Origin: Limnephilus marmoratus
Lineage: Eukaryota > Arthropoda > Insecta > Trichoptera > Limnephilidae
Direction: 5' to 3'
Assembly: GCA_917880885.1 (NCBI GenBank)
Contig: OU862919.1
Span: 14,154,001 to 14,218,000 of the forward strand
Length of the DNA stretch: 64,000 nt
In this document: piece by piece, positions 51,225 to 61,466 of the stretch
Layout: each line of letters begins with the position of its first letter
Position numbering within the stretch: position 1 is the first letter of the stretch
Position numbers and translations under genes: made by a program
The notes under the pieces: model-generated
The model's database searches: none
Told to the model about the DNA's origin: nothing
What the model saw: the letters and a program-made list of their open reading frames with translations, nothing else

Positions 51225-51939
51225 TGTAGCGGTAAGAACCGCTAAGACACTATATTGCTCAATGGATTCGACCAGTGTGGTTGGCAGCATTACAAGCCAT
51301 CTGTATTCCGAGGTTGGTGCCCATGCTTCGCAATAGTTCGAGAGCGCCGCGGGCACATAAGTACTTCAGTTTGGTTCCAGGCGACTTGTGAGACGGCCGA
51401 CGGCATGTGGATCCTGACAGAAACACGACGGGCAGAAGATCTCACAGATTCACAGACCTCATGGGAATTATCAATCACGTATCGTTATTATATTTTCATT
51501 GGTTTTCTCATACATAATTTAACAGACTATTTGTCGTTGAATAGTTCTAGGGCAATTTTAATAAACGACTGGCGCCTTCCATCTTTCAATCTTAGAAGCA
51601 ACTTATGATACAATATGCACTGTTTTCTTGGAGCAGTCGCCATACCCTGAGTATAATCATTTAATTTATTTAGAGTCTCTTTTGTTGATCAAACCTTGTA
51701 TTTATGATTAAATATTATATTCCCTTTATAGCCTTTAATTTCATTTAGTATTGATTACCATATTCACATGTCTTACCTACCCTGAGCTTAGCATTACCTT
51801 ACTACAAGATTTAACTTTCATAACCTCAATATTCCATTCTGACAGTAAGATGTCGATTCACACATTTAATTACCACGAGGTTAACCAAATACGTTTAATT
51901 ACGTTATATTTTGGCACCAACGCGACATAAAACGTTTCA
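51225..51939 (+). repeat. 3' LTR of the non-coding LTR element
   Basis: 715 bp, two apparent substitutions relative to the 5' LTR. piggyBac sequence resumes at 51,940. Confidence 0.95.
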
Positions 51940-52576
51940 TGATAAAAATGATAAAAAATATACGAAAACCGTAGACAAACTATTGATTTCAATAAAAATC
52001 ACTCATAAAAACTATACAAAACCATATTATTTGAAGGCAAGCTAACCAAAAACGTATGTAAACACTGTCACAGCTAACCTCCAAAGGTTGCGCGCAGGCA
52101 TCACCTGATTTCAGTGACATCTAGCTGTCATCTTATGCATATAATACTATGTTGAAACATTGTTTCCGACCATTTAATCTTTTGATAACAATATGTGATT
52201 CACACATGTTTTATTTTTTTCCGATTTAAATTTTTTTTCTTTTTTTCAAAATGGGTCTATTTTCAGGGCTTTAGTAAAAAAATAATTAAAAATAGGATGA
52301 TTAATAAAATTTATCAAATTATGTTAATTATTGAAAGCTAACATACCATTCTGTAAATGCTGCATAACAACTTGGTGGGATTTTGCTTTATTCATAGTGA
52401 AAAAAAATCATACTTTTCATCAATTTTTTTGATGCCTATAGACATCGTCATGGAGGTAATGGGTTAAGAGGGACCTTGCTCGCGCCGGCTGTGCAGAGCT
52501 AGCCGCCGGCTTGTTTATTGCATGTCCTTTCCAGGTTTTGGGTTTGGCGTTGGCCGCAAGTAGCGCCAATGCTAGC

Positions 52577-52600
52577 AATAGATAGATAGATAGATAGATT
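52577..52600 (+). repeat. (GATA)n microsatellite
   Basis: About five ATAG units. Confidence 0.9.
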
Positions 52601-52744
52601 TATATACATAAAGATAATACGGTAACGCGGACATTTTATCTTAAAATCGGACCGATGTTTTCGAGCTTGGTAACATACATGTTCGGCATAAAGCACTCTT
52701 ATTAGGGTGAATTGCCTAATTAAAAAAAAACATAAATGTTGCTG

Positions 52745-52768
52745 CCCCCCCCCCCCCCCCTCCCCAGT
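52745..52768 (+). repeat. poly-C run
   Basis: CCCCCCCCCCCCCCCCCC followed by TCCCC, prone to assembly error and, on the minus strand, G-quadruplex-forming. Confidence 0.9.
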
Positions 52769-53106
52769 CCTTCAGTCGTTATATCATAAGCACTCACGTT
52801 ACAAATCAGCCAGACAGAACGGTATCAATTTCATATTCCGAAAACGCTTTGGGGCAAAATGAACGCGGCTTTCCACGATCAGTCAAGTCAATCAACGCTA
52901 ATAAACTGATGGAAAATTTGATTTTCCGATAGTATATTATCAGTGGCGCAGCTGCGCTTCGGACCAACAATAATAAATTAAAATAAACAGTTAGTTTCTT
53001 ATTGAAGTAGTCGCAAATAATATGTTTTCAAAGGCAGTGGATTTAGCCGTTCTGAAACCAAAACTGTTATATAATGTAAGATGGGGTTAGATTTAGATTT
53101 ATGATA

Positions 53107-53385
53107 AACTCGCAGACCCGGACACACGTTGCTGTGGTCGCTGTGGATAGCGAAAGACAACGTCACGCCATCACCCAATGTTTAAAACCAACGCCATCTG
53201 TTAAACAAACCCCCTATATTTATTTATTTCAACCGATTTACATAAAACCTTGACAAATTATATGCCTAAAAACCTTCCTCGTGAATCACTCTATCTATTG
53301 GTGAAAACCGTTGCGTAGTTTAAAAGATCTAAGCGCACAGACAGCGGGAGCGACGTCATTTTATATAATGTAAAGATACTCGGTA
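53107..53385 (-). mobile_element. Helitron-like family K, copy 1 (ends decayed)
   Basis: GCAGACCCGGACACACGTTG at the left, CAACCGATTTACATAAAACC, CCTTCCTCGTGAATCACTC, TATCTATTGGTGAAAACCG, and TATAATGTAAAGATA at the right. The family's minus-strand ends are TCTCTA...CTAG; both are mutated here. Confidence 0.55.
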
Positions 53386-53511
53386 GGTTCATTAAAGCTT
53401 ATTAAAAACACAATATAGTGATTACGGATGCGGATAGTCACAAGACTAGCGTCTGTTCTACCTGAGAGTTGAAATATGAGAGCCAAATACACCAATTACA
53501 ACTTTATTTAC
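53386..53511. other. no recognisable feature
   Basis: Short spacer before the MITE. Confidence 0.4.
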
Positions 53512-53814
53512 GAGGGCTGTTCGTAAAATAAGGTCTCCAAGGTGCTGCGTCACGAGGAACGATTGTATGTGCAATCTTGCAATACTGACGTGTAGCCAAA
53601 TACCCACCAAGTTGAACTCCACACCTAGTGGGTGCGGCGAGCGGAAGGCCCATCGCGAACGGCTACCACGCTGAGACTAAGTATCGCAGAGAGTGCAGCA
53701 TGGTGGGGATTTGGCGTATAGAAACCAGGCTACACGCCAGTGTTGCCGGATCTTGCGTAAAATTGTTTCTCGCGACTGCAGCACCTTGGAGATCTTATTT
53801 TACGGACAGCCCTC
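53512..53814. mobile_element. mariner-like MITE, 303 bp, 37-bp TIRs
   Basis: GAGGGCTGTTCGTAAAATAA...CCAAGGTGCTGC at 53,512-53,548 and its inverted copy at 53,778-53,814, two mismatches. GAGGG-starting TIRs are common among Tc1/mariner elements. No coding in the interior. The immediate flanks do not show a clean TA duplication. Confidence 0.8.
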
Positions 53815-54441
53815 TCATTTGAACATAAAAGTACAGATACATTATAAGAATGTTTTGACTGTCCAACTAAGAGATTTCCCGTTTAAAGACAGTCAAATTG
53901 CATAGTTTAGATCGCATTCTATAGATATTATATCATTTAACATTTCGTAGTACTAAAATTTCACAGTAATTACAATAAATATTTGCATAATGTTTTCATT
54001 CACAACAACAATAATCAAAAAAAATAAATATATTACTTATGTACTGTGGTGCACTGTTAATTCTTCTGATCAACAATACAAATTTGACGATCTGGAGTTT
54101 CGGTTCGTCGAGATTACGGGTTTTGTTAATTATCGTATCGTATTGATAAAATGAATATCCAACTGAACTTAACGTCCATTCTAAAGAATGCTATGTGTTA
54201 ATCTGAAACGCGGACAGCCGCTGAGTGAAGTGCTCGCCTCTATATCTTCAAAATTGTTCGGGTTTTAGACCCGAACGGGTGACCTCTGTTAAGACATTTT
54301 ATAACTAAATATAACTACCCATTGTAACGACATCTTTTGAGAGACATTGAAACTACATACATATTCACATACACTATACATATGTACAATCAACTCTCTC
54401 TATCACTCTCTACTACTGGTAGAGTCATGTTAAGTACTTTA
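53815..54441. other. no recognisable feature
   Basis: AT-rich sequence; no repeat family or domain recognised. Confidence 0.45.
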
Positions 54442-54775
54442 TTAACCCTCCGTACACCAACCAGGTGACTAAAAATCTGGTCCCAAACTAGGTGGGGTAT
54501 GACATACCCCAAAATGTGATAGTGATAAAATTATCATGTTTATTTTTTTCGGCGGAATTAAACATTTGGTATTTATAAATACGTAATATTAATTAGGTTT
54601 TAGTAAAACTCTGAGAATAAAGTATGTATTGAAACATTTTTATTATAAAAGAACAAAAAAACACAACTTCCCTAATCTTTGTAACTTAACAATCATTTTC
54701 TTATGTACTAATTTTAAATGGCACTTTTGATTATCACAATTGTTTTAATTTAACAAACTACAATATATTTTCTAA

Positions 54776-54914
54776 CTAGCTGACCCGGCCACGCGTTGCT
54801 GTGGCTAATAAAACACTTTGTAAAATCCAATCTTTGTAACCACCTCCTTCTTTGAGTTTATCGCGAAGAGACAGACAGATGCCGCGGAGGACTTTAATTT
54901 ATAATACATAGAGA
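54776..54914 (-). mobile_element. Helitron-like family K, copy 2 (139 bp, both ends)
   Basis: Minus strand A|TCTCTATGTATTATAAATTA ... GGCCGGGTCAGCTAG|T. Contains TTCGCGATAAACTCAAAG, the family's internal phrase. Much shorter than family average, so internally deleted. Confidence 0.75.
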
Positions 54915-55044
54915 TGGTGTGAGAGATTATAATAATGTGAAGGAAATGCTTGGGGTAACTAACGTATTTAAGTAAATAAGGATTAATACTGTATCCGTCT
55001 AAATAACTTTCCAATTATCCCATTGTACGTGACTATTTTTTTAG

Positions 55045-55735
55045 AAGATAGACAAATCCTTGACAAATTACATACCTAACCTTCCTCACGAAACGTAATG
55101 GATCTGGTGGTGGGACCAATTGTGCAATTTTACTTTACCACCAGCACAACATAATCCAGGTGATTCGCCGTTGTATTTTTACGCTTTACAACATTGACAA
55201 ATGATTGTCATTTCCCCGATTATCACGGATTGTCGGCACAATAATCTACTTCCGGATCGAAGTGGAATGCTACTCGTTCCAGGTTCACGGTTGTGAGGTA
55301 GCTCATCGCCCATTTGATTGACTTCGACGACCTATGTCAGCTCGTCTTTTCCTTGGCACATTAAAACGGTAAATAAAGTTCTCACGCACTGACAAACTGA
55401 TTCTAGAAGATTTTAAACAGTAACAGAATGACAGGTAACGTTTGACGTTTGAAATATGACAATCAGAATTCTTTTCTTTTTTGCATTCCAATTTTAGATT
55501 ACGTTGTGTTTCTGAAAGTAGGTAGATAGAACACTAAAACTGTTCATATGAGAAAATGAAATTGTTGTTTTTACTATCTTTTTCACAATTTTTCCATATT
55601 ATCTCACCGTTTAAACCTTCCCTGGACTACGACAAACATTTCAAAACCAAAATCACCTAAATCGGCCCAGCCGCTCTCGAGTTTTAGCGAGACAAACGAA
55701 CAGCAATTGATAATAATAATAAGATAAGAAGATAT
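55045..55735. repeat. fragments of family K and related repeats
   Basis: GACAAATTACATACCTAACC (55,061) is family K. AATCGGCCCAGCCGCTCTCG and AGTTTTAGCGAGACAAACG (55,650) are from a related dispersed repeat. The part between, including an open frame at 55,303-55,491, is not identified. Confidence 0.45.
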
Positions 55736-55919
55736 AATGTGTATAGTAAGCTATCCGTAAAGATAGATATGTATATGCCTTCGCGGACTTTTTTGTAGAT
55801 CTATAAAAGAGGAATATCCCACCATTAATTGTTTCGTTATATCCCAAAAGGATTAAGCAGCGTTTTCGATGAAAGCTACCAGGCGGCTGGACTTTTTTCC
55901 GACACTTCTAACAATTATC

Positions 55920-56105
55920 GTTATGTTTCAACCAATTTACATAAATCCTTGACAAATTACATACCTAAACCTTCCTCACAAAACACTCTATCTATTGGTG
56001 AAAACCGCATGAAAATCCGTTCAGTAGTTTTTGAGTTTATCGCGAACAGATAGACAGACAGACAGAAAGACGGCGCGGGGGACTTTACTTTATAATATGT
56101 AGAGA
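55920..56105 (-). mobile_element. Helitron-like family K, copy 3
   Basis: Minus strand begins A|TCTCTACATATTATAAAGTA. It contains CTGTTCGCGATAAACTCAAA, ACTACTGAACGGATTTTCAT and TTTGTGAGGAAGGTTTAGG. The CTAG end is missing, so it is truncated at the left. Confidence 0.65.
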
Positions 56106-56409
56106 TAATTAAAAAATCATAAATTTAACAAAGGAAAGATATACACCTTTTTAACAATGCGAGGTGGGGTGTGTGATACCCACACGCACTTTCGGGGCGT
56201 GTAACTCACTTGGCGGTCGCCATCCACCCACGCGGTCGCCACCGGACTGACCATACCAAACCACCTGACGTAGCAAGACTGATTGGAACGGCAGCGTCGT
56301 AATTCCAGCTACTGATAATTCGAACTTCGGCACTATCACAGTTTTGAAATTATTGCAATTTTAGAAGAACTGGGATATGACACACCCCACCTGGTGCACG
56401 GAGGGTTAA

Positions 56410-57117
56410 TTGCACAAAAACTAAATGGTATTTACTATTTGCATGAATGATCTAATAGAGATGTCACTGATTTTGGTCCATTGTTAAATTGTACTGAAAT
56501 TTCGAAATAGACATGGACAATGCAAAATGTAGGTGTAGGGGCGTGTAAATAGCCCCTGACACGAGGGAGATGACTACCCTATGTAAATTAACGAAAATTG
56601 AATTCTTCCCTATGTGACACAAAAACAGTTGACCCAGCAATTCCAAATTCCAAAGTGAAAACAAACAATACTCACTCAGAGAATGCAGCTCATCCACGAT
56701 GTCCACACAAAAAGACACTTCTTTTCAATAAAAATATCAAGGCGGTATTGCATAATCTTAACAGATGTTTCGCACAGCAAGGAAGTTTCAACAATGAAAA
56801 AATTTGCATATTAATAATGCGTGCCACAATCTTGTACAACAATAATTCAAGTATTGGATGAATTATTCGATTATGCGTGACTAGGAGCGACATCTCTTGG
56901 CCTTTCACTGACACTCCCGTCGGAAGCAATTGCCTGCCTCACAGAGGTAAGGAAATGCATGAATACACTGAATTTCAAGTCACATAGGTACTCAATACAA
57001 TACAAAAACCATAGATGGCGCCCTCATGGTCTCATAGCATAAATTATTAATTGATTAAGAAAATGGATCCAAATATATTTATGGCACGTATCCAGTAGGT
57101 CTGATTTTACATTATAT
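56410..57117. other. no recognisable feature
   Basis: Open frames of 60-90 codons on both strands have no recognisable domain. Not identified. Confidence 0.4.
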
Positions 57118-57680
57118 CTTTTTTTTTTTTTTTTTAAGTATGTTTATTCAGTTTTTTTAATTTTACAATATTTATCTTTAAAATCTTACAAAACTGATCA
57201 ATCAGTTTGATTGTAATAAATCTCTCATTTTTCCTATTTAATTAATACTATTATACTTTTATGTTTTACATTGTAATAACTGTGCAAAATCTAAAATACT
57301 AATTATTATAAACTACTAATTATTATAATGTTTATGAATACAGTGTGTGATAGTAATTTCCAGGTATTTGATCAATATTCGATCTGGGTATTTGTATACA
57401 ATATTATTTGCTTTCATGTTCTACGGAGATAGAATGATTTACCTTTTTTTTTGATATTTGAATAAGATGTCTCATTTTTAATATTTTCAGGTAATGCGTT
57501 AAATATTTTCTGAATTCTATGCCTCTTTGTTCTATCACCGTATACATTTTGAGATTTATTAATAATAAACATTTTTGCTTCTCTATGCCTAGTAGGGTAG
57601 TTGTGGTTTACAGGTTTTTTGATTCTGTATTCCAGAATTCATCCAGCGTTAATTGATAATCGACCTTACTGTGTATAGAG
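57118..57680 (-). pseudogene. LINE ORF2 C-terminal relic (family eta) with A-tail
   Basis: Minus strand from about 57,655: HNYPTRHREAKMFIINKSQN, VYGDRTKRHRIQKIFNALPE, NIKNETSYSNIKKKGKSFYL, then a stop. '(N)Y.TRH......YG........FN.LPE.IKN..S...(F/I)KK..K.(F/Y)L' is the standard jockey/CR1 C-terminus. The 3' UTR is about 300 bases and ends in a long A run (T run at 57,118-57,137 on plus). Confidence 0.75.
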
Positions 57681-58272
57681 AGGACATTACACAAGGAGAA
57701 AATTAGATTACATAAAATAATTTAATTTAATCTAGATTACATAATTTCGATTTTGTTTCCTGGAATGAATTAATGCAAATTTTGGAAGTGGATATTAACC
57801 CACTTCCCGACACGCAATATAGCTGAAACTTAGCAAATATATTCGTTGTCAACGACATAGCACCCACACGCATTCTCTCCGACATTGGCTACTAGCCGGC
57901 CCCGTATACACTGATGGATAATGAACACTTAAGTTATTAGACCGAAAATTGAAAATAGATATAGGTATATAGTAAAAGGACTTTGTTTTTAATGGTTGAT
58001 TTTTTCCGTGATTATTAAAGTGTACTCTTTCTGCCAAAATAGAGACGATACAATAATAGACTTTTCTATGAATGAGTATTTTTCTGAAGTCCGCAGATTT
58101 TTTTGTTTATTCAACAACAGGTTTTACACTTGAGAAGAGAGATATTAATTTTAAAAAAAGGTTGTGTTATGCCATCTAACTGCCTAACAGATGAAGGAAT
58201 ATAAATCCTATTATAACAATAAAAAATTAGATCAGCCGCGGCGCTCGCTAAGCCACTAAATATTATTAATTA
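57681..58272. other. no recognisable feature
   Basis: AT-rich, no repeat family recognised. Confidence 0.45.
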
Positions 58273-58565
58273 CTAGCTGGTACCCGGCATGCGTTGCAAT
58301 GCCATTCAAAGAAATAAATTGATTCTCCCTGCATGTCCTTTCCCGTGCGTCCCCGTTCCCTTCTAAATTCCCCGCCTCCCCGCTCCCTCTTCTCTTCCTG
58401 CTTTTCCTCCCTGACGCTAAAATATATGAAATTCACACATTTTCATTTATACAAATTTCATAACGCCAGAGCATACCATTGTATACAGCCTATGTTACTC
58501 GCTGATAATACTAAAAATAATACCGGCTGCGCCAATTGTTATGTCTGCCCTTTCCTCGACAGATA
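58273..58565 (-). mobile_element. Helitron-like element (3' end CTAG)
   Basis: Minus strand ends GCATGCCGGGTACCAGCTAG|T at 58,273. Internal AAAGGACATGCAGGGAGAAT and CGTTATGAAATTTGTATAAA match the 5,640 and 43,464 copies. The 5' end near 58,565 is not clear. Confidence 0.65.
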
Positions 58566-58920
58566 GTAATTATTAATAACGGTTCTTTTAATATAAATGT
58601 GTTTATTACTTGAATAACCTAGCTGGATAGCTACGACTGTTTACTATTCGGGGGTAGGTAAATCTCTGGAGCCTTGCCAGGGGAGCTCGTAAAGTATATC
58701 TCTGATACTGCTTCTTGTACGCCAATGCCATCTGGCGAGCTATGGTGCAAGCTACATGCTTACCGCCATCTATCGTATTCTTTCCATATTAAATACTTAA
58801 TTACTCTACATTACACCAGCTTTCCATTGTTGAATAAATTTTAAAAATCGGATTAGTGGTTTAGGCGTGAAAGCGTAAAAAAACAAACGCACGCACTTTC
58901 GCATTTATAATATTAATATG
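58566..58920. other. no recognisable feature
   Basis: Mixed sequence, no family recognised. Confidence 0.4.
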
Positions 58921-59115
58921 ACTGGTCAGAGTGGTCAGTGATCGAGTGGGCATAGCGCTTGGGTCCCACCCGAGCGTCGCGTGTTCGATTCCTCGGCTGG
59001 CTAAGTCCTCCATCACAACACAAGCAACATTTTCGACTTTCTGTGGTGGTAGTAGGAGATTTTCAAACATTATAAGGTTATTCGTAACCCGGGAATATTT
59101 ATCTTTCTTTAAAAA
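58921..59115 (+). mobile_element. SINE-C copy 1, tRNA-derived with A-tail
   Basis: Head GATCGAGTGGGCATAGCGC (A-box region) and CGTGTTCGATTCCTCGG (B box). Body CTGTGGTGGTAGTAGGAGAT, GGTTATTCGTAACCCGGGAA. Tail TTTCTTTAAAAAAAAAAAAA. Total about 190 bp. A headless copy lies at 9,093-9,177 (minus). Confidence 0.82.
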
Positions 59116-59177
59116 AAAAAAAAATGGATTCGCAATACAACACGACGCAATGTCAAAGAACGGGAAGCGATTATAAT

Positions 59178-59640
59178 ACGAGGGCCAGTCAATAAGTAAT
59201 GCCTCCTATTTTTTTCCCATTTATTCGTCAAGTAATAAAATACGCAATTACAGGGGTCGAAAACCATACTATTGATGATTAATTTGTTATTTTTCAATAT
59301 TATCACCGTCCATTTCCACAGCTTTGGTTCATCTTTTAAAAAGGGAATGTATCACAGTGTTGTAAAAATCACGGTCATATCCAGAACATCTTCGCCATAA
59401 CTTTCCCCGCCGATCACACGGTTTTTATTTTTATTGTCCTTGGTGAGTTTGTGTGATGCCATTCCATTGACTGCCTCTTTGATTCAGGTTAAAAATATAA
59501 ACCCATTTTTCGTCTCCGGTCACAATTTTTTCAGAAACTAAGAGCTGCACGTGTTGTGAGGCCATTGTTTTTCTTGTTTCTTTATTCTGGCCGGTTAAGT
59601 TTCTTGGTAGGTACATACCTTGCAAAACTTTGCCTCATAA
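59178..59640 (-). mobile_element. irritans-type mariner, 5'-truncated and deleted
   Basis: The terminus TA|CGAGGGCCAGTCAATAAGTA lies at 59,177. On the minus strand MYLPRNLTGQNKETRKTMAS, SEKIVTGDEKWVYIF and GSQWNGITQ give the first catalytic Asp (TGDEKW) and its surroundings. After frameshifts the end RWTKAVEMDGDNIEK follows. The second and third Asp regions are deleted. Cut at 59,640 where family G begins. Confidence 0.8.
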
Positions 59641-59805
59641 TTTAAAAACAGATCTTTTAGTTTTTTTTTTTAACTTATTTTCAATGCATTTTAGCGACCA
59701 TTTAAACAAAAAATTCAATGCAAATTTTATTTTCTTTGTAAGACGCAACTTTTGAGACCCCAGGCGTTTCTGATATCAAAAGTTGAAATAATTGACACAC
59801 CCTAC
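59641..59805 (-). mobile_element. TIR element family G, copy 2 (one end)
   Basis: Inverted match to 17,005-17,140: TTTGTAAGACGCAACTTTTG, GAGACCCCAGGCGTTTCTGA, AAATAATTGACACACCCTA. The other end is missing. Confidence 0.65.
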
Positions 59806-60292
59806 TGTTCGAGTACTCACGTCAAATAATAATAAGACGTGTAAACACAAAGTAGACCGTCAACTGCAAATTTGCCCTACTTAATTAATTCAATAGTCGC
59901 GTTTCGTAGGCCTACTACTGCTGCGTACTATCACAAATATTAACAGGCTACAAATATTAGATAATAGTTAATCGTAAATGATCGATTCTACTACGGAAGT
60001 GTTCGATTTTTGAGGCGCGCCTCAAACTGAAACACGTACGACCGCGCAACGGCTACCTTTCTTGTGACTTCCCCACAGCCCCCAGCCCCCGTGAAATCAG
60101 CGGGTCTCGGAGGCGGGCCCTATCTCTGCCTCCCTAGAGTATTATTGTATTTTGTTTTTTAGTATCTCGGCGCTGTGGCCGGAAATCCACTTGAAAACAT
60201 TTGTAATTTGGTAATATTTAAACTAAAGTAACTTTAAGATTTCTACGATTTGTAATTTGGTAATATTTAGATTTAAGTTTTGCTATAATTGG
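59806..60292. other. unassigned, locally GC-rich
   Basis: Contains the 12-bp palindrome GAGGCGCGCCTC (60,013) and a C-rich part (60,070-60,145). May belong to a hAT-like element ending at 60,655. Confidence 0.35.
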
Positions 60293-60565
60293 GATATCGA
60301 CCCTTTGGAATAACAAGGTTCCATCTGTCGTTGTAATGTCATGCGATAATGGGATCTATAGTAAGTTACTTTAGAGTTCATTATCGCATGACGTTACCGC
60401 AACAGATGGAACCTTGGTTAAGTTTTAAGATTTTCACGGCCAAAAGCATTATCGTTATTTGTTTTTGGGGTCTTCTTAGAAGGAGGTAGCGAAACACGGC
60501 ATAACAACCCAAAAACAAATAACGAAGATGGAACCTTGTTGTTCCAAATGGTCGATATATTATGG
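60293..60565. mobile_element. palindrome interrupted by a Penelope-type palindrome insertion
   Basis: Host palindrome: GATATCGACC.TTTGGAA.AA and CAAGGTTCCATCTG...CATGCGATAATG (60,293-60,351) pair with 60,379-60,416 plus 60,539-60,565. The right arm is split by 60,417-60,525, which matches the outer arms of the 18.4-kb hammerhead palindrome with its centre lost. The insertion is flanked by the exact 13-mer AGATGGAACCTTG (60,404-60,416 and 60,526-60,538). Confidence 0.82.
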
Positions 60566-60655
60566 ATTCGTGTATCTCGAATCTTTTTCCTATTTTCATC
60601 ATTTTTTTGGGGACGCACAGCCTCTTCTGCCCCATAGCATGAGCCGCCACTGGTA
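60566..60655 (-). repeat. possible hAT-type terminus
   Basis: Minus strand begins CAGTGGCGGCTCATGC (60,655 leftwards), like the phrase at 40,548. No opposite end or target repeat was found. Confidence 0.35.
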
Positions 60656-60781
60656 TGTACTTGAAAAAAAATGTATGCAGTGAAATAGATATTTCACCGA
60701 TATCTACTTACTTGTTTTTGACGTGATTCATCACGTGTTCCAGATATACGGGGAAAAGTTTTTAAAGTTCATTTAATTTTT

Positions 60782-60891
60782 TGATGTGATAACTGCACAA
60801 GGATCCCAACTGTTCCCGTCTGGAGCCATTGAGTCTAGAATCCCCAATTGGGGTATGTTGTGAGGCTGAAGATACTTGGGAGGGAAAGGAG
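60782..60891 (-). mobile_element. SINE-B copy 10, fragment
   Basis: CTGCACAAGGATCCCAACTG, CCCAATTGGGGTATGTTGTG and AGGCTGAAG: tail-proximal body of SINE-B, joined directly to LINE alpha. Confidence 0.75.
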
Positions 60892-61318
60892 ACTGTGCAG
60901 AAACGGGCGGTCCGTTTGATAGATTCTCCCATCTTAACAGACGGATTGCAATCTTTAGAGCACAGACGTCTGGTGGGAATGCTATCCTTGTTCTACCGGT
61001 ATTATAATGGAAGATGCTCCGAGGAACTAGCATCATTGATCCATTCGGCACCGGTGCATAGTCGGGAAACACGTCAAACGCGTGCCCAACATTTGTACAC
61101 GGTTGACATTTGCCACATGAGAACGGGTCGTTTCTTCGACTCGTTCTTGTGTTCAACAGCTCGGCTGTGGAATGATTTGCTGGCCTCTGTGTTTCCTCCT
61201 TCCTACAACATGGGTCTCTTCAAGACCAATGTTCATTCCTTCCTCTCCTCAAAAAGACCCTCCACACAGCATCCCGGATGACATAGGCCCTGAGGGAAAT
61301 TATTTTCCTCAGGGCCTC
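60892..61318 (+). pseudogene. LINE ORF2 C-terminus (family alpha), copy 3
   Basis: Open to 61,281: VQKRAVRLIDSPILTDGLQS, HRRLVGMLSLFYRYYNG, DSFLCSTARLWNDLLASVFP and FKTNVHSFLSSKRPSTQHP. Near-identical to the 22.5-kb copy. The 3' UTR has the perfect 10-bp-stem hairpin GGCCCTGAGG...CCTCAGGGCC (61,285-61,315). The tail after the hairpin is missing. 5'-truncated. Confidence 0.85.
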
Positions 61319-61466
61319 ATCACCAAATAGGGGTCATCCATAAATTACGTCATACAAATTTCATGATTGACCCCCCCCCGGTCCCTGTCCCCACATCGTC
61401 CCCCTCCGTAACCCCTTCCCCTAAACGTGACGTCCCATAGTTTGCAATTTTACCTGTACGTTTTGA

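Larger units (their letters stand above)
46520..51939 (+). mobile_element. young non-coding LTR retroelement (LARD-like), 5,420 bp
   Basis: Two 715-bp LTRs (46,520-47,234 and 51,225-51,939) enclose 3,990 bp without gag, pol or any recognisable domain. Orientation is set by the primer binding site after the left LTR and the purine tract before the right one. LTRs start TGTAGCGG and end CGTTTCA. I count two differences between them (T/G near 46,833/51,538 and A/G near 47,137/51,842). It must use proteins of an autonomous relative. The flanks (ATAG, TGAT) show no clear target duplication. Confidence 0.92.
44663..52467 (-). mobile_element. piggyBac element, TTAA-flanked, split by an LTR element
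   Basis: TTAA (44,663-44,666) and TTAA (52,464-52,467) flank inverted 16-bp termini CCCATTACCTCCATGA (44,667-44,682 and 52,448-52,463). TTAA duplication with CCC-type ends is the piggyBac signature. Of the 7,797 bp, 5,420 are the LTR insertion, so the piggyBac itself is about 2.4 kb. The transposase relic lies on the minus strand at 45,003-46,510. The LTR element sits beside the transposase start. Confidence 0.9.
52468..53106. other. unassigned, with two simple repeats
   Basis: (ATAG)n at 52,577-52,600 and an 18-base C run starting at 52,745. The remainder is not identified. Confidence 0.5.
54442..56409. mobile_element. second TTAA-flanked piggyBac-like element, non-coding, carrying Helitrons
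   Basis: TTAA at 54,442-54,445 and 56,406-56,409 flank inverted termini CCCTCCGTACACCA / CCCTCCGTGCACCA. Subterminal AGGTGGGGTATGACATA and GTGATAGTG recur inverted at the right end (CACTATCAC, ATATGACACACCCCACCT). No transposase is visible. Helitron pieces at 54,776-54,914 and near 55,920-56,105 lie inside. Confidence 0.75.

Noticed and set aside
46550..51608. Identical 117-codon frames at 46,550 and 51,255 as a conserved gene pair
   Set aside because: They lie in the two LTRs of one element, so identity reflects recent insertion, not selection.
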